Shown one piece after another: positions 6,012-14,744 of a stretch of DNA of 19,948 nucleotides (position 1 is its first letter; every line of letters starts with the position of its first letter). The DNA is from Thermoplasmata archaeon. Its GTDB lineage: Archaea > Thermoplasmatota > Thermoplasmata > Thermoplasmatales > Thermoplasmataceae. Position numbers and translations under genes: made by a program. The stretch lies in contig JAKAAK010000024.1 in the NCBI GenBank assembly GCA_021797025.1, forward strand, positions 1-19,948, given 5' to 3'. Below the pieces are notes generated by a model. That model ran no database searches, was not told the DNA's origin, and saw nothing but the letters and a program-made list of their open reading frames with translations.

Positions 6012-7161
6012 ATGGTAATCGGTTTGGCTCTACATAAACGTTCCCTATATGCTACGGTAATGGAGGATAATGGCAATATTATTGTCCAGAGGAATATGGA
6101 AAATGATATAGAGATGGTCAATGAGTTTTTTATTTAATTACAAGGATCATGATGTTGTAATAGAATCTTCAACGTCTGGTAAATATCTCAGCATGGAGTT
6201 ATCAATTTTAGGTTATAAAATACATTTAATTGATCCTTCTAAAGTACCTGAAATAGCTAACAATTACAAGAAGACAGATAAAGAGGATTAATTCCAGTTT
6301 GTAGATGTATTCAGGAAGGGAGGAATGAAGGAGATATACATCCCATCAGAGGAGATAGAGAATATAAGACCTTTAGTAAGGTACAGGCATTCCCTGCGGG
6401 AGGAGATAACACTGAAGAAGAATAAGGTGCATGCACTGTTAACATCCTATGGAATAATAATAAAAGCCACAGACCCTTTTGGAAAGAAGGGATTGAAGGA
6501 AATAGAAAATAATTACAATAATCTCAATTATTCCGATAGAATAGTTTTAAGATCATTATTAAGTGATATATCATCTATTAAGGAAAGAGAAAAGGAAATA
6601 GAAACAGAAATATCATCAAGAGCAAACAACAGTGATGACATAAAATTGTTTATGACAATTCCTGGAATAAACTTCTACACAGCAGCAGGTATACTATCAG
6701 AAATAGGAACAATAAATAGATTTGAGAATAAACTTAAGTTTGCTTCCTATACTGGATTGATACCCAGTGAGCATTCATCTGGAACTAAAATAGTCAAGGG
6801 CCATATAACAAAGCATGGTCCATCATTATTGAGATTCTTTTTAGTTGAAACAGTACATTCACTGATCAAGTTTACAAAGAAGTTTAAATCAAAGTATCTG
6901 AGCATAGTAAGAAGATTGGGAAAGAAGAGGTCGATAATAGCAATAGCAAGGATATTGGCAGAAACAATTTATGCAATGCTAAAGAACAATACAAGATACA
7001 TTGAAAAGGAAAGAAAGGAAACAGCCAATCCTGATGAATTATACTTCAAGAGGCTTGAAGAACTATCACTGAAGAAGATAAACAACATGAATAAACTTGC
7101 TAAAAATCCCCAAGTGCATGGCGATTCAGCAAATTTAATATACCGGGGAGGCATAAAATAA
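6012..7161 (+). pseudogene. IS110-family transposase, frameshifted and with an internal stop
   Basis: Frame 3 from the ATG gives MVIGLALHKRSLYATVMEDN, an IS110 N-terminus, but the first catalytic Asp of the DEDD site (usually GIDVHK) is Ala. Near 6126-6132 the frame breaks at a T-run with one extra base. Frame 1 then continues with YKDHDVVIESSTSGKYLSME and so on, meets TAA at 6289-6291 (where DKED*FQFVDVF is read), and runs on to 7161. The C-terminal part after ATG 6325 is open for 278 residues and holds the Transposase_20 domain with PGINFYTAAGILSEIG and SSGTKIVKGHITKHG, which includes the conserved Ser-Gly of the active site. Without the extra base the protein would be 382 residues, normal for the family. 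Three lesions make activity very unlikely. Confidence 0.88.
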
Positions 7162-7349
7162 GGTTAAGTATAGGTTTTTCATAGGAGAGAAATAGCATGT
7201 CCAAACATACGTCAACTCACGATATACATTATCTTCCTCCCTGCTCTTCCTGTAATTTTATTGGCCATAATAATGCAGTTATACGCTACTATAATCTCTC
7301 CAACAGAAACATCATAATTTCTGTGTTTAACATATCATATATGTTCCGT

Positions 7350-7615
7350 TTTCAGTATTTCTTTCCAATGGTGAACAAGTCAACCTTAATGTTCTGTATA
7401 ATCCTGAGAATAAAAGGAAGAAATTCATAGTATCAGACGATCTTTCCGTTGAGGAAATGATAAGGGCATGGAGCAATAGATGGTCAATAGAAAAATTTCA
7501 TAAGGATGCAAAGGGTATAGGTTTGAGAGGGTGCCAGGTAAGTGATAGTGGAGGGTGGCTTATACACGTGAGGAACACTATCGCGGTCTATACCCTGCTA
7601 TCCATTATGACCTGA
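7350..7615 (+). pseudogene. C-terminal remnant of an IS4-like DDE transposase
   Basis: The frame ending at TGA 7613-7615 reads FLSNGEQVNLNVLYNPENKR, then KFIVSDDLSVEEMIRAWSNR, WSIEKFHKDAKGIGLRGCQV and WLIHVRNTIAVYTLLSIM. The RWxIExFH(K)xxK block with its Glu is the third catalytic segment of IS4/IS701-type DDE transposases. The N-terminal two thirds are missing, and no matching upstream sequence is seen between the IS110 right end and 7350. It is not the same sequence as the IS4-like gene at 15941-17001, although of the same broad family. Confidence 0.6.
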
Positions 7616-7906
7616 ACATCAATGAAACTGTTTGGAAGGATTTTTACAACAATAGGTGAATGTTCCAGTGCTATAAAGGAGATTTGAATTCTCAAGAACC
7701 ACAAATCGGGGTTATTTTCAGGATAAATGCAAAAGTGTTCTTATATTTATTTCCTTCTAGTGTGGGTTTTCGAAATTCAAAGGATTTAATCATCATAATT
7801 TGTAGTTTAAAATGCATTCCTTCACCACTCTTGCATTATTGCAAGGAGGAATAATCTTTCCATTCTGAAACTTTTTCTGTTATATTCTAATCTGTAATAA
7901 CCAAAT
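7616..7906. other. AT-rich spacer, no gene recognised
   Basis: Between the transposase remnant and the stop of the first FkbM-type gene there is no supported coding sequence. A 64-residue open frame at 7660-7854 has no Shine-Dalgarno and no recognisable motif, and is probably fortuitous. Confidence 0.5.
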
Positions 7907-8806
7907 TCAAGTTGCTCTTTTGGCATAAATATACCCAACTTCCATATTTGGATTTTCAGCATAAGAATTATAACTTTGTTTGGGCTTTGTATATTTCACA
8001 TCAAACCCAACGCTTTTTAGTTTATTTACAAGATTTTCACATCCATAATGGTATTCAATTTGAATCATCCATATATTGTTAAAAACTTCATCGTCTTCAT
8101 TAAGCAAGGCATATTCGCAACCCTCACAATCCATTTTCAGAACACCGTTCCTGATATTATATTTATCAATCAAACTTTTTAAAGAGTAAATCGATATTTC
8201 TTTTCCGATACTAGAAACAACGAGGTTAGAACCACTACTGGAAATGTTTTCCGATATAGTAATTTTTGAGTCATTTCCGTAACCCGCATTTATTAATATT
8301 ATATTCTTGATATTATTTAATTTTATATTTTTTTCTGCAAAGGAAAAGCTGTATGGATATGGTTCAAGCCCTATCACCCTTTTAGCGCCATTTATTGAAA
8401 AATAAATAGACGAATCACCAATATTCATTCCAACATCTATTACATCCTTATTTTTAACCTCTAAAAATTTATAGTCTTCATGAAAGAAAACCGAATCCGG
8501 GTCTGAAAATATTGCTGGGTCTATTGTTATAGGCAAACCATTATATTTAAAAGATATTCCATTAGGTATTAATTTTATTTCAGATATTTTTAAATTTTTG
8601 ATATTTATAAGTCTAGAGTATATAGAAGCCCATCCATATGGAACCACAAGCGATTCTCCATTCCTAACCACCACTTTAATATTGATATTTTCATGATGAC
8701 TTGCTCCTCTCTTTATCGCCATTATAAATAGCACTTTCATCCAATTTCTGTAAGCTCTTTTATATCTCCAAATGGTATTAATAATATCTTTTAATTTTAT
8801 TGACAT
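7907..8806 (-). CDS. FkbM-family SAM-dependent methyltransferase (first copy)
   Basis: A 299-residue protein with a Methyltransf_21 (FkbM) domain from about residue 120. The SAM-binding loop is VIDVGMNIGDSSIYF (122-136), the acidic strand-2 motif is VIGLEP (144-149), and the family signature is LKMDCEGCEYALL (223-235). The first 115 residues are a lineage-specific extension with no recognised domain. FkbM enzymes O-methylate hydroxyls, often of sugars in glycans and polyketides, so capping or decorating the local glycan is a reasonable inference. It has its own TATA box (8833-8843), lying in the 3' end of an IS3-like copy, and AAGGA immediately before the ATG. The acceptor is unknown. Confidence 0.82.
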   Translation of the reverse strand: MSIKLKDIINTIWRYKRAYRNWMKVLFIMAIKRGASHHENINIKVVVRNGESLVVPYGWASIYSRLINIKNLKISEIKLIPNGISFKYNGLPITIDPAIFSDPDSVFFHEDYKFLEVKNKDVIDVGMNIGDSSIYFSINGAKRVIGLEPYPYSFSFAEKNIKLNNIKNIILINAGYGNDSKITISENISSSGSNLVVSSIGKEISIYSLKSLIDKYNIRNGVLKMDCEGCEYALLNEDDEVFNNIWMIQIEYHYGCENLVNKLKSVGFDVKYTKPKQSYNSYAENPNMEVGYIYAKRAT

Positions 8807-8832
8807 TCCTTGTATATTCTAGATAGCGATTG

Positions 8833-8843
8833 TTAAATATAAA
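8833..8843 (-). promoter_or_regulatory. Probable TATA box of the first FkbM gene, inside an IS end
   Basis: On the minus strand TTTATATTTAA is centred about 32 bases upstream of the ATG at 8806, giving a leader of only a few bases. It coincides with the 3' terminal bases of IS3-like copy B, where copies A and C read TTTTTGTTTAA. The substitutions in copy B create the TATA match. Confidence 0.45.
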
Positions 8844-8853
8844 TTTTTCCATT

Positions 8854-9530
8854 TCATGAGACATTTATCATCGACCTCCTATAATAATTGCTTTTTCTCC
8901 TTCTGTAACCATACTTCAAATTCTTTAAAAATCCTCTATAATATTCCCTGAATTTACTGTCACTGTTCCATTTATCAAGGAACTGCAGTGGTGAATAATT
9001 ATCCAGTGTGGAATGTGGCCTTATGTTGTTGTAATCATGGAATGCATTTTCTATGATTATTTTACCTTCATTGCAATTGCTGATTTCATTGATCCATATG
9101 TAGTCTGTCTTTATTGAATTGTGGAATATTTCAATATCACCGTTTTCCTCAGGTGTTTCCTTTTCTATGTATTCATGTTTGATATTCATTGCTTTAAGAT
9201 AGTCATTGAACTCTTTTGAAATATTATACTATAGACCCTGGTCTATCATTAATGGAATGTTATCCGGTACTTTACCATTAAACTTCCGGATCATTGAAGC
9301 ATCTACTGCATTTACAGCATCCTTTGCTGTGCATTATGTATTATAGTTATAGCCATACCATTCCTCGGAGATTACGTTCTTTATGCACATAATATAAGTC
9401 ATTCCACTGCCTGTAAGTATATAACTAATATCTGTTCCAATCAGCATCTCAGGCTTAACGACTTTTAATATCTTCCATTCCCATTGATTCTTATATATGT
9501 GCAGTTGTAGATCATTATTCTTTATTATCT
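8854..9530 (-). pseudogene. IS3-like OrfB remnant
   Basis: Read on the minus strand the frame runs WKILKVVKPEMLIGTDISYI, then SGMTYIMCIKNVISEEWYGY, a TAA where copy A has Ser, a damaged second catalytic block (IDQGL then a stop, where copy A has TDNGPQY), and finally an open 111-residue stretch from ATG 9189 carrying ENGDIEIFHNSIK and RPHSTLDNYSPLQF to the normal C-terminus. At least two stops and a substitution cluster in the active site show it is dead. Confidence 0.82.
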
Positions 9531-9557
9531 AAAATTAATTCGATTAATTGCACTCCT

Positions 9558-10448
9558 TTAAGGAGAGGTTCTGCTTGCCATGATATACCCGATCATATTA
9601 CTATTTTCAATAATATTCACACGAAAGCCTTGATTTCGTAGTAATTCCGGGATATCTTGTAATCCATGATGATATTCTAAATATATCTTATAAATTAGAG
9701 AAAAATATTCATGAGTAATACCCCTCAAAACCTTATACTCACAACCTTCACAGTCCATTTTTAAAAAGTCAATATTCTCACCATTAAATTGATCTATTAT
9801 GTCCTTAAGTCCTATTGCTTCTACTTTTTCTTTAGTTTTAGATTCGTTTAATTTAATCATATTTTCCTCATCTATTGAATTTCCGTTCGGGTTGGATTCG
9901 TAAACAGTAAGCTCAACTATACCAGATTGAGCACTTAAAGCTTGATTTATAGGGGATACGATATCATCTACTTTTGATTCTTTTATATTAGTTAAAGCCA
10001 GAACAAAGCTTCTTTTATCAGGCTCAACAGCTATAACGTGTTTGGCCCCACTTTTAGCAAAAAAAATTGAACTATCACCATTACTCATCCCAATATCTAT
10101 TACATTTTTACCTTCAAAATTCTCCCCGTATACTTTATTAACATAAATTTCAACTATATGACGTTCATCACACCCTATTTGTGATCGACATGTTAGCATT
10201 TCTCCATTTGGTCCCTTTAATTTAATATGAGTACTATCATTGCCTACTATTTTCCACTGATGATCCAATAGTATACTTAATTGAACTATTATATATAATG
10301 GCATTGAAAGAGAAATGTTATAATCTTTCTCAAATAATTGTACAAGTGTATTTTTATCTGCAAAAAAATTTTTTATAATATTAAAATAGCTTATTTCAAA
10401 ATGCTTCCTTACAGATATTAACAAATTAAATTTTTCCTTAAAACTCAT
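9558..10448 (-). CDS. FkbM-family SAM-dependent methyltransferase (second copy)
   Basis: A 296-residue protein with the FkbM domain in its C-terminal two thirds: VIDIGMSNGDSSIFFA (116-131, SAM loop), VIAVEPDKRSF (138-148) and FLKMDCEGCEYKVL (228-241), with YLEYHHGLQDIPELL after it. The KMDCEGCEY signature is shared with the first copy, but the N-terminal 100 residues differ, so these are diverged paralogues probably acting on different acceptors. The start at 10448 is supported by GGTGA at 10458-10462, nine bases upstream, and a TATA-like TTTTTAAATAACA near 10480-10495. It follows the glycosyltransferase operon by 132 bases on the same strand. Methylation of a glycan hydroxyl is inferred. Confidence 0.83.
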   Translation of the reverse strand: MSFKEKFNLLISVRKHFEISYFNIIKNFFADKNTLVQLFEKDYNISLSMPLYIIVQLSILLDHQWKIVGNDSTHIKLKGPNGEMLTCRSQIGCDERHIVEIYVNKVYGENFEGKNVIDIGMSNGDSSIFFAKSGAKHVIAVEPDKRSFVLALTNIKESKVDDIVSPINQALSAQSGIVELTVYESNPNGNSIDEENMIKLNESKTKEKVEAIGLKDIIDQFNGENIDFLKMDCEGCEYKVLRGITHEYFSLIYKIYLEYHHGLQDIPELLRNQGFRVNIIENSNMIGYIMASRTSP

Positions 10449-10457
10449 TTTCTAATT

Positions 10458-10462
10458 CACCG
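10458..10462 (-). promoter_or_regulatory. Shine-Dalgarno GGTGA of the second FkbM gene
   Basis: GGTGA on the minus strand with nine bases to the ATG at 10448. It fixes the start and indicates a leadered transcript, unlike the leaderless starts of neighbouring genes. Confidence 0.5.
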
Positions 10463-10580
10463 ATTAAAGACGTATTTCTATGTTATTTAAAAATATTTTT
10501 ATTTTAACCTTGAATGTTGAAAACATCTTAATAGAGACATTTGACATGAAGATGAAACACGAACTGTGATTTTTGGGAAG

Positions 10581-11693
10581 TTATTCAAATAATTTCATTA
10601 GCCTGCTAACAACCTCATCCCATGAAATTGAGTTTTTAATCCCCTCTAAAGATTTTTTTTCCCAGTATGAATGGTTCTCAAGCAATCGTATAACCTCATT
10701 ATACATTGAATCCTCATCACCTAACGGTACAACAATAGCCCCGAATTTTTCAAAATCTTTTCCACAACCTGATTCATATGTAACTACTGGAGTACCAGAA
10801 CCCAGAACCTCCATCCTGGCAATGCCAAAACTTTCCATTAGACTGGTACTTATCATAATTAACGATTCTTTGACTATATTTGCTAATTCTTGACTGGATG
10901 GGCTGAGAATTTCTATTTTGTCCTGCATATTTGCCTGAATTATTATCGTTTTAATATATTCATAATAATCAATATCTGTAATTGGACCTATGATCTTAAA
11001 AATCGTCTCATGATGTGAGCTTGAAATCCTTTTAAATATTCTTACAGAGGCTTCTATATTTTTAAATGGTAAAAATCTAGCAATGGTTATAATACATGAT
11101 TTTCTTATTACATTATTTTCATGGTTAAAAAGTTGTGACGAATACCCATCTGGAAGATATACAAAACCACTCCTTCTTTTAAGAAATTGTGCTATTTTTT
11201 CTAAGACACAGGTCGTTTCCACTATAACCCCGTCTGTAAATCTTAAATAGAACACTAATAAAATTCTGTAAGCTATGCGGATAAAAATATTATTTGCCTC
11301 TATAAATTCTCCATCAGTATCTGATTTTATCATTATCTTTGGAATTTTAATATTCTTATAAAAAAGCCTGAAAACTTTTAAAAATGTTTTCATCATGGTG
11401 ATCAATAATATATTGCCATAATTTTCAATATAATAAAGTAAGATGTAATCTGGAGATTCTCTTAATAAATAAGTTAATGCTATCATAGTATCCATTATCT
11501 CAGATAACTTGGTTCTTTTGGTAATCCCGGTCTCGTGGAAGACTATATTATCCATAGAAGCTTTGGCTCCCCCACAAATTATTGTAATATTTACGTGCTG
11601 CCGTAAAGCAGAAGCAGCTATTGCACCGATCTCCTTAGTAATTTGAATTTCATTAAACACTCCATTTGGCCAGTATATTAGCATTTTTTTCAT
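10581..11693 (-). CDS. GT4-family glycosyltransferase (GT-B fold)
   Basis: A 370-residue protein with a GT-B architecture. The N-terminal domain begins MLIYWPNGVFNEIQ; the linker carries VYLPDGYSSQLF (178-189), which corresponds to the 'PNGvD' motif. The C-terminal Glycos_transf_1 domain opens with IITIARFLPFKNIEASVRIF (201-220) and contains the donor-binding EX7E motif ESFGIARME (287-295), followed by GSGTPVVTYESG. It would transfer a sugar from a nucleotide donor onto the growing glycan at the cytoplasmic face. Its ATG at 11693 directly follows the TGA of the DUF2079-like gene with no gap, so it is probably translationally coupled as the third gene of the operon. A second in-frame ATG lies three codons on. 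Donor and linkage are unknown. Confidence 0.85.
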   Translation of the reverse strand: MKKMLIYWPNGVFNEIQITKEIGAIAASALRQHVNITIICGGAKASMDNIVFHETGITKRTKLSEIMDTMIALTYLLRESPDYILLYYIENYGNILLITMMKTFLKVFRLFYKNIKIPKIMIKSDTDGEFIEANNIFIRIAYRILLVFYLRFTDGVIVETTCVLEKIAQFLKRRSGFVYLPDGYSSQLFNHENNVIRKSCIITIARFLPFKNIEASVRIFKRISSSHHETIFKIIGPITDIDYYEYIKTIIIQANMQDKIEILSPSSQELANIVKESLIMISTSLMESFGIARMEVLGSGTPVVTYESGCGKDFEKFGAIVVPLGDEDSMYNEVIRLLENHSYWEKKSLEGIKNSISWDEVVSRLMKLFE

Positions 11694-13652
11694 TCATTCA
11701 CCAAAATATAATTTATTAGAAGGGGGAGCGGTCTGTTTTACTACAAGGGATTCTAGTGTAAAATAATTTGAATTATTAGGAAATGTGAAACCGACATACA
11801 AATTCGGATAATATTCAGTAAGATTAAATTCTAGAGTAAATATTGTGCCGGATGTCACATTTACATATCTATTTTCCTGTAGGAGAATCGTTTTGCCTGA
11901 ATTCGCACTAATTAATAAAGTCATATCGCCTCTATACCCTTTATTCATAGCATATTGAAGTCTAACCTGGTATGTTCCTGGGGAAATAAAAGTATAATTT
12001 AAGTTATGCCACATGTCTGGAAAACTATTACTTATAGCATTGTCAGAAATTGTAAAACTATCCACTTCAGGCTTATAATATTTCAATGAGCCCGAGTATC
12101 CTCTCTCAAGAAGTATCATGCCGCCAGCCTCACCTAAAATACCATACTTACCAGATGCAAGCATCATATATACCATATTGTACATATTTTGGTACGAAGA
12201 ATTTTTTAGAGGCAATCTAGCAGATACGGCCATTCCATTTATTTGAGCCCATTGGGAATATGGGTCATACAGAACATATTTAATATTAGCTGGTTCCCAT
12301 CCTTTAACTGTACTGTAAACCCAAAAATTATTAGTCGAACTATTGTATGCAATGCCTCCTCCCCAGACACTTAAAATCCCAACATTAGGGTAAAATGCCC
12401 GCGGGTAAGCTTGAGGCATATTCTGCTGTACCATTAAATATGGCGTGTTGGAAGGAACTAGTGATAACAGACCCTCAAGATCGTTGTAAGCAGTTAAGTT
12501 TGGAATATCCTTGTTGTAAAAATTAAAATTTATTGGACTATCCTTATTCAAAGGGCTTGCAGGATTGTAAAACAACGTTGAAACTATTACGATGATTAGC
12601 AAAAATGCTATAAGAGTTTTAACAGAAACATTTGTTCCTATGTGTTTTAAAGAAATTTTTTTGGATAAGTTTACGTGATTTTTCTTATCTGCATATTTAG
12701 ACAGCGTATCTGACAAAGCCAAAAATACGAAAGGCGTTACAAGAGGCGCATACTGAAACATCATTATTTCGGGATATTCAAAAACAGCTTTATTAGAATA
12801 AAACAAAATAAAGAAATAAGGGATTAGGAAAATAAGCCATTTTGGCTTCAAGATGATTGAAAACCCACTGATAATAATGATGAATAAAATGGTTATAATT
12901 TTTACTTTTAAATTGCCGAAAATATTTACCGCAGTGTTCGGATTTTTACTTAACATACTTGGAGAAATATTAAGAACGTGAAACTGAATAAAGAGTATGG
13001 CGAATGATAGTATTATCAAAACCGTTAAATATTTCCCTTCTGTACCAAAATGAAATTTTTCTTCCTTGTATTTGACATGGATGAGCGAACCAAGAAGAAA
13101 AACAATGCCAAATATTAAGGAAAACCCTAAAAATGGATAAGTTGCCAATCCAGATAAAATGAACAGGAATATCGATAGTTTATAATTTTTCCTTAAGAAT
13201 AGTAGATAGGCAAAGAGAAATATAGTGGGGAAAAACATCATAAAATGAAAATCATACCAATTGAGTCCAATATCAAGTGGGAAGAGCAGATATATCAATC
13301 CAACAAAAATAGACAATTTAGAATTGTCCGTCTTTAACTTTGTTATTAAATATACTGGGATTGCAGCCAGTCCAATGAAAAAAGATTGAAATATGAGGAG
13401 TAAAGGCTCGCTTCTCAATAGAAACAGCGGAAAACTAAAGTAGACTATTAAATGAGATATGTCAGTGACAAGACCAAAATGTGGATGGTATAATGAATAC
13501 CAGCCAAGTTGCATTTTATATCCTAGATCATACACATATGCATGGAGAGAATAAAAGCGCATTAGAGAAATCACGGACCAAATTGTTCCATATACCAAAA
13601 AACTACATATGGCTACTATATCATATTTAGAAAATTTAATGGTGGTTTTCAT
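11694..13652 (-). CDS. DUF2079-like polytopic membrane protein with large C-terminal domain
   Basis: A 652-residue protein with about ten hydrophobic segments in residues 10-385 (for example YDIVAICSFLVYGTIWSVIS and FLLIIVIVSTLFY), then a soluble tail of about 265 residues rich in Asn, Tyr and Ser. The N-terminal pattern YDLGYKMQLGW, FPLFLLRSEPLLLIFQ and NWYDFHFMMFFPTIF matches DUF2079 (YDLG, P-LL-Q and N-FH motifs), a family common in archaea with a GT-C-like layout. It may be a membrane glycosyltransferase or glycan-handling protein with an outward-facing C-terminal domain; this is inference. It starts 27 bases after the GT2 gene ends and joins the GT4 gene at TGA-ATG. A TATA-like TTTATATAAAC near 13681-13691 might give it an internal promoter. 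Confidence 0.75.
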   Translation of the reverse strand: MKTTIKFSKYDIVAICSFLVYGTIWSVISLMRFYSLHAYVYDLGYKMQLGWYSLYHPHFGLVTDISHLIVYFSFPLFLLRSEPLLLIFQSFFIGLAAIPVYLITKLKTDNSKLSIFVGLIYLLFPLDIGLNWYDFHFMMFFPTIFLFAYLLFLRKNYKLSIFLFILSGLATYPFLGFSLIFGIVFLLGSLIHVKYKEEKFHFGTEGKYLTVLIILSFAILFIQFHVLNISPSMLSKNPNTAVNIFGNLKVKIITILFIIIISGFSIILKPKWLIFLIPYFFILFYSNKAVFEYPEIMMFQYAPLVTPFVFLALSDTLSKYADKKNHVNLSKKISLKHIGTNVSVKTLIAFLLIIVIVSTLFYNPASPLNKDSPINFNFYNKDIPNLTAYNDLEGLLSLVPSNTPYLMVQQNMPQAYPRAFYPNVGILSVWGGGIAYNSSTNNFWVYSTVKGWEPANIKYVLYDPYSQWAQINGMAVSARLPLKNSSYQNMYNMVYMMLASGKYGILGEAGGMILLERGYSGSLKYYKPEVDSFTISDNAISNSFPDMWHNLNYTFISPGTYQVRLQYAMNKGYRGDMTLLISANSGKTILLQENRYVNVTSGTIFTLEFNLTEYYPNLYVGFTFPNNSNYFTLESLVVKQTAPPSNKLYFGE

Positions 13653-13679
13653 ATATTACAAAAAGATAATAAAAGCTGT

Positions 13680-14573
13680 TTATATAAATTTTTCCTGTTT
13701 TTCATTAAAATATGCTATACTAGGTATATTCCTAAAATCTCTTATAATATCCCTGCCTCTAATTCCTGATTCCATACTTCCTATTGAGTAATTTATCGCT
13801 TTAAATTCCCCTTGGTTTAAATCAGAATAAAGCCTCAAAGATAAATCAATATCTTCCATTCCATTTAAAAAAAGCTCATCAAATGGTGCATAGTTATATT
13901 TTTTTAATAGGTCTATGGAAAAAATAAAAAAATCTCCAAAATTTAAAATATTTTTAATATTACTTACAAAATTCCTAGTTAATTTATGCCTATTATCTTC
14001 TACATTTATATGTATAGAAAATTTATTTTCTAGGTTTGCTTTCAAACGTCGATTCTTTCCAAGAAAGCTGAACACTAATTTCCTTAAATATGTATATTCT
14101 CCAATCCGCCAACTGGAAGAATGGGAATCACCCTCTTTGGCATAACAAAACTTTATATTATCGGCTACATTTTGCAATTCCATAATCAATTTTTTAGGCG
14201 ATTCTAATCTTATCATATCTACATTTGAAAAAATCACCCATTTTATATTTTTATTAGCAGATAGTATTTTGGCGCCCTGATTATAACTGCGGGCTAAATT
14301 GAAAACTTTGGAACTATCAACAGTAAAAATTATTTTTAAGCCATTAAAAATACTATTCTGGCAGTTTATAGCTAGTGGGTGATCAACTGATGGTGTAGGA
14401 ATTATAACAGCTATTTCAGAATCACTATTTCCTTTCTCTGCAATTTTTGGTGTCGATTTGGGAAAGTTATTTACCCATTTAATCAAATCTTCCCTGCCTT
14501 GAAAATTCTCATAAAATTCCTTTAAGACGTCTATGTTATCACTCATAAATTTATCTATATTCGGGTTTTGCAT
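13680..14573 (-). CDS. GT2-like glycosyltransferase
   Basis: A 297-residue protein whose core begins at about residue 53 with IAVIIPTPSVDHPL, followed by VFNLARSYNQGAKI (90-103) and WVIFSNVDM (112-120), where NVD stands at the DXD-like metal site of GT-A enzymes. FDELFLNGMEDIDLSLRL (231-248) matches the C-terminal 'F-E-F--G-ED-DL--R' signature of GT2 proteins and supplies a likely catalytic acid. The first 50 residues are an extra helix-rich stretch. It is the first gene of an operon with the DUF2079-like and GT4 genes and has a leaderless-type promoter. The exact donor is unknown. Confidence 0.78.
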   Translation of the reverse strand: MQNPNIDKFMSDNIDVLKEFYENFQGREDLIKWVNNFPKSTPKIAEKGNSDSEIAVIIPTPSVDHPLAINCQNSIFNGLKIIFTVDSSKVFNLARSYNQGAKILSANKNIKWVIFSNVDMIRLESPKKLIMELQNVADNIKFCYAKEGDSHSSSWRIGEYTYLRKLVFSFLGKNRRLKANLENKFSIHINVEDNRHKLTRNFVSNIKNILNFGDFFIFSIDLLKKYNYAPFDELFLNGMEDIDLSLRLYSDLNQGEFKAINYSIGSMESGIRGRDIIRDFRNIPSIAYFNEKQEKFI

Positions 14574-14590
14574 ATTTCGATTTATGTTCT

Positions 14591-14603
14591 TTTAATTTAT
14601 AAC
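14591..14603 (-). promoter_or_regulatory. TATA box of the glycosyltransferase operon
   Basis: On the minus strand GTTATAAATTAAA is centred about 24 bases upstream of the ATG at 14573, with no Shine-Dalgarno before the ATG, which fits a leaderless archaeal transcript. Confidence 0.5.
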
Positions 14604-14744
14604 ATTTACGCATATATATATTCTATATCGCCCATTTGAATCTATATCTGGAAAATTCCTTTTTCCTTGGTTCTCTTCTTATTTTTCTGTAAATTTTTTA
14701 TCAACAATACCCCTTTTTCCTGCTCGTATCTAGTATATGAACTC
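14604..14744. other. Spacer with a possible eroded protein tail
   Basis: On the minus strand one frame ends at TAG 14623-14625 after YRKIRREPRKKEFSRYRFKW and AI, an arginine- and lysine-rich stretch like the end of a protein, but there is nothing recognisable upstream in that frame. It may be a fragment of a lost gene or chance. No other gene is seen. Confidence 0.25.

Larger units (their letters stand above)
5807..7182 (+). mobile_element. IS110-family insertion sequence with bridge-RNA-like 5' region
   Basis: An element of about 1.38 kb whose transposase has the IS110 order: RuvC-like DEDD N-terminal domain, coiled middle, and Transposase_20 C-terminal domain. The ends carry an 11-bp inverted repeat, ATGAAAAACCT at 5807-5817 and AGGTTTTTCAT at 7172-7182. 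The right end is followed by AGGAG (7183-7187). A second, deleted copy at 14745-15097 keeps the same left end (ATCATGAAAAACC) and a similar right end followed by AGGAG, so true termini could extend a few bases outside the repeat. A long 5' non-coding leader precedes the gene, as in the IS110 group. The transposase is dead, see its entry. Confidence 0.82.
8833..9530 (-). mobile_element. IS3-like insertion sequence, copy B, 5'-truncated
   Basis: Inverted relative to copy A and matching it from the 3' end (about 8833) up to sequence equivalent to about base 378 of copy A. The whole OrfA region and the HTH_21 part of OrfB are missing. The break near 9530 is about 25 bases before the stop of the second FkbM gene. 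Divergence from copy A is clearly larger than expected of a recent insertion. Confidence 0.8.

Noticed and set aside
7197..7430. 77-residue open frame on the plus strand after the IS110 element
   Set aside because: It overlaps the real frame of the DDE transposase remnant at 7350-7615 in another phase and has no recognisable content.
7660..7854. 64-residue open frame on the plus strand
   Set aside because: No ribosome binding site or TATA box at a fitting distance and no protein-family features.
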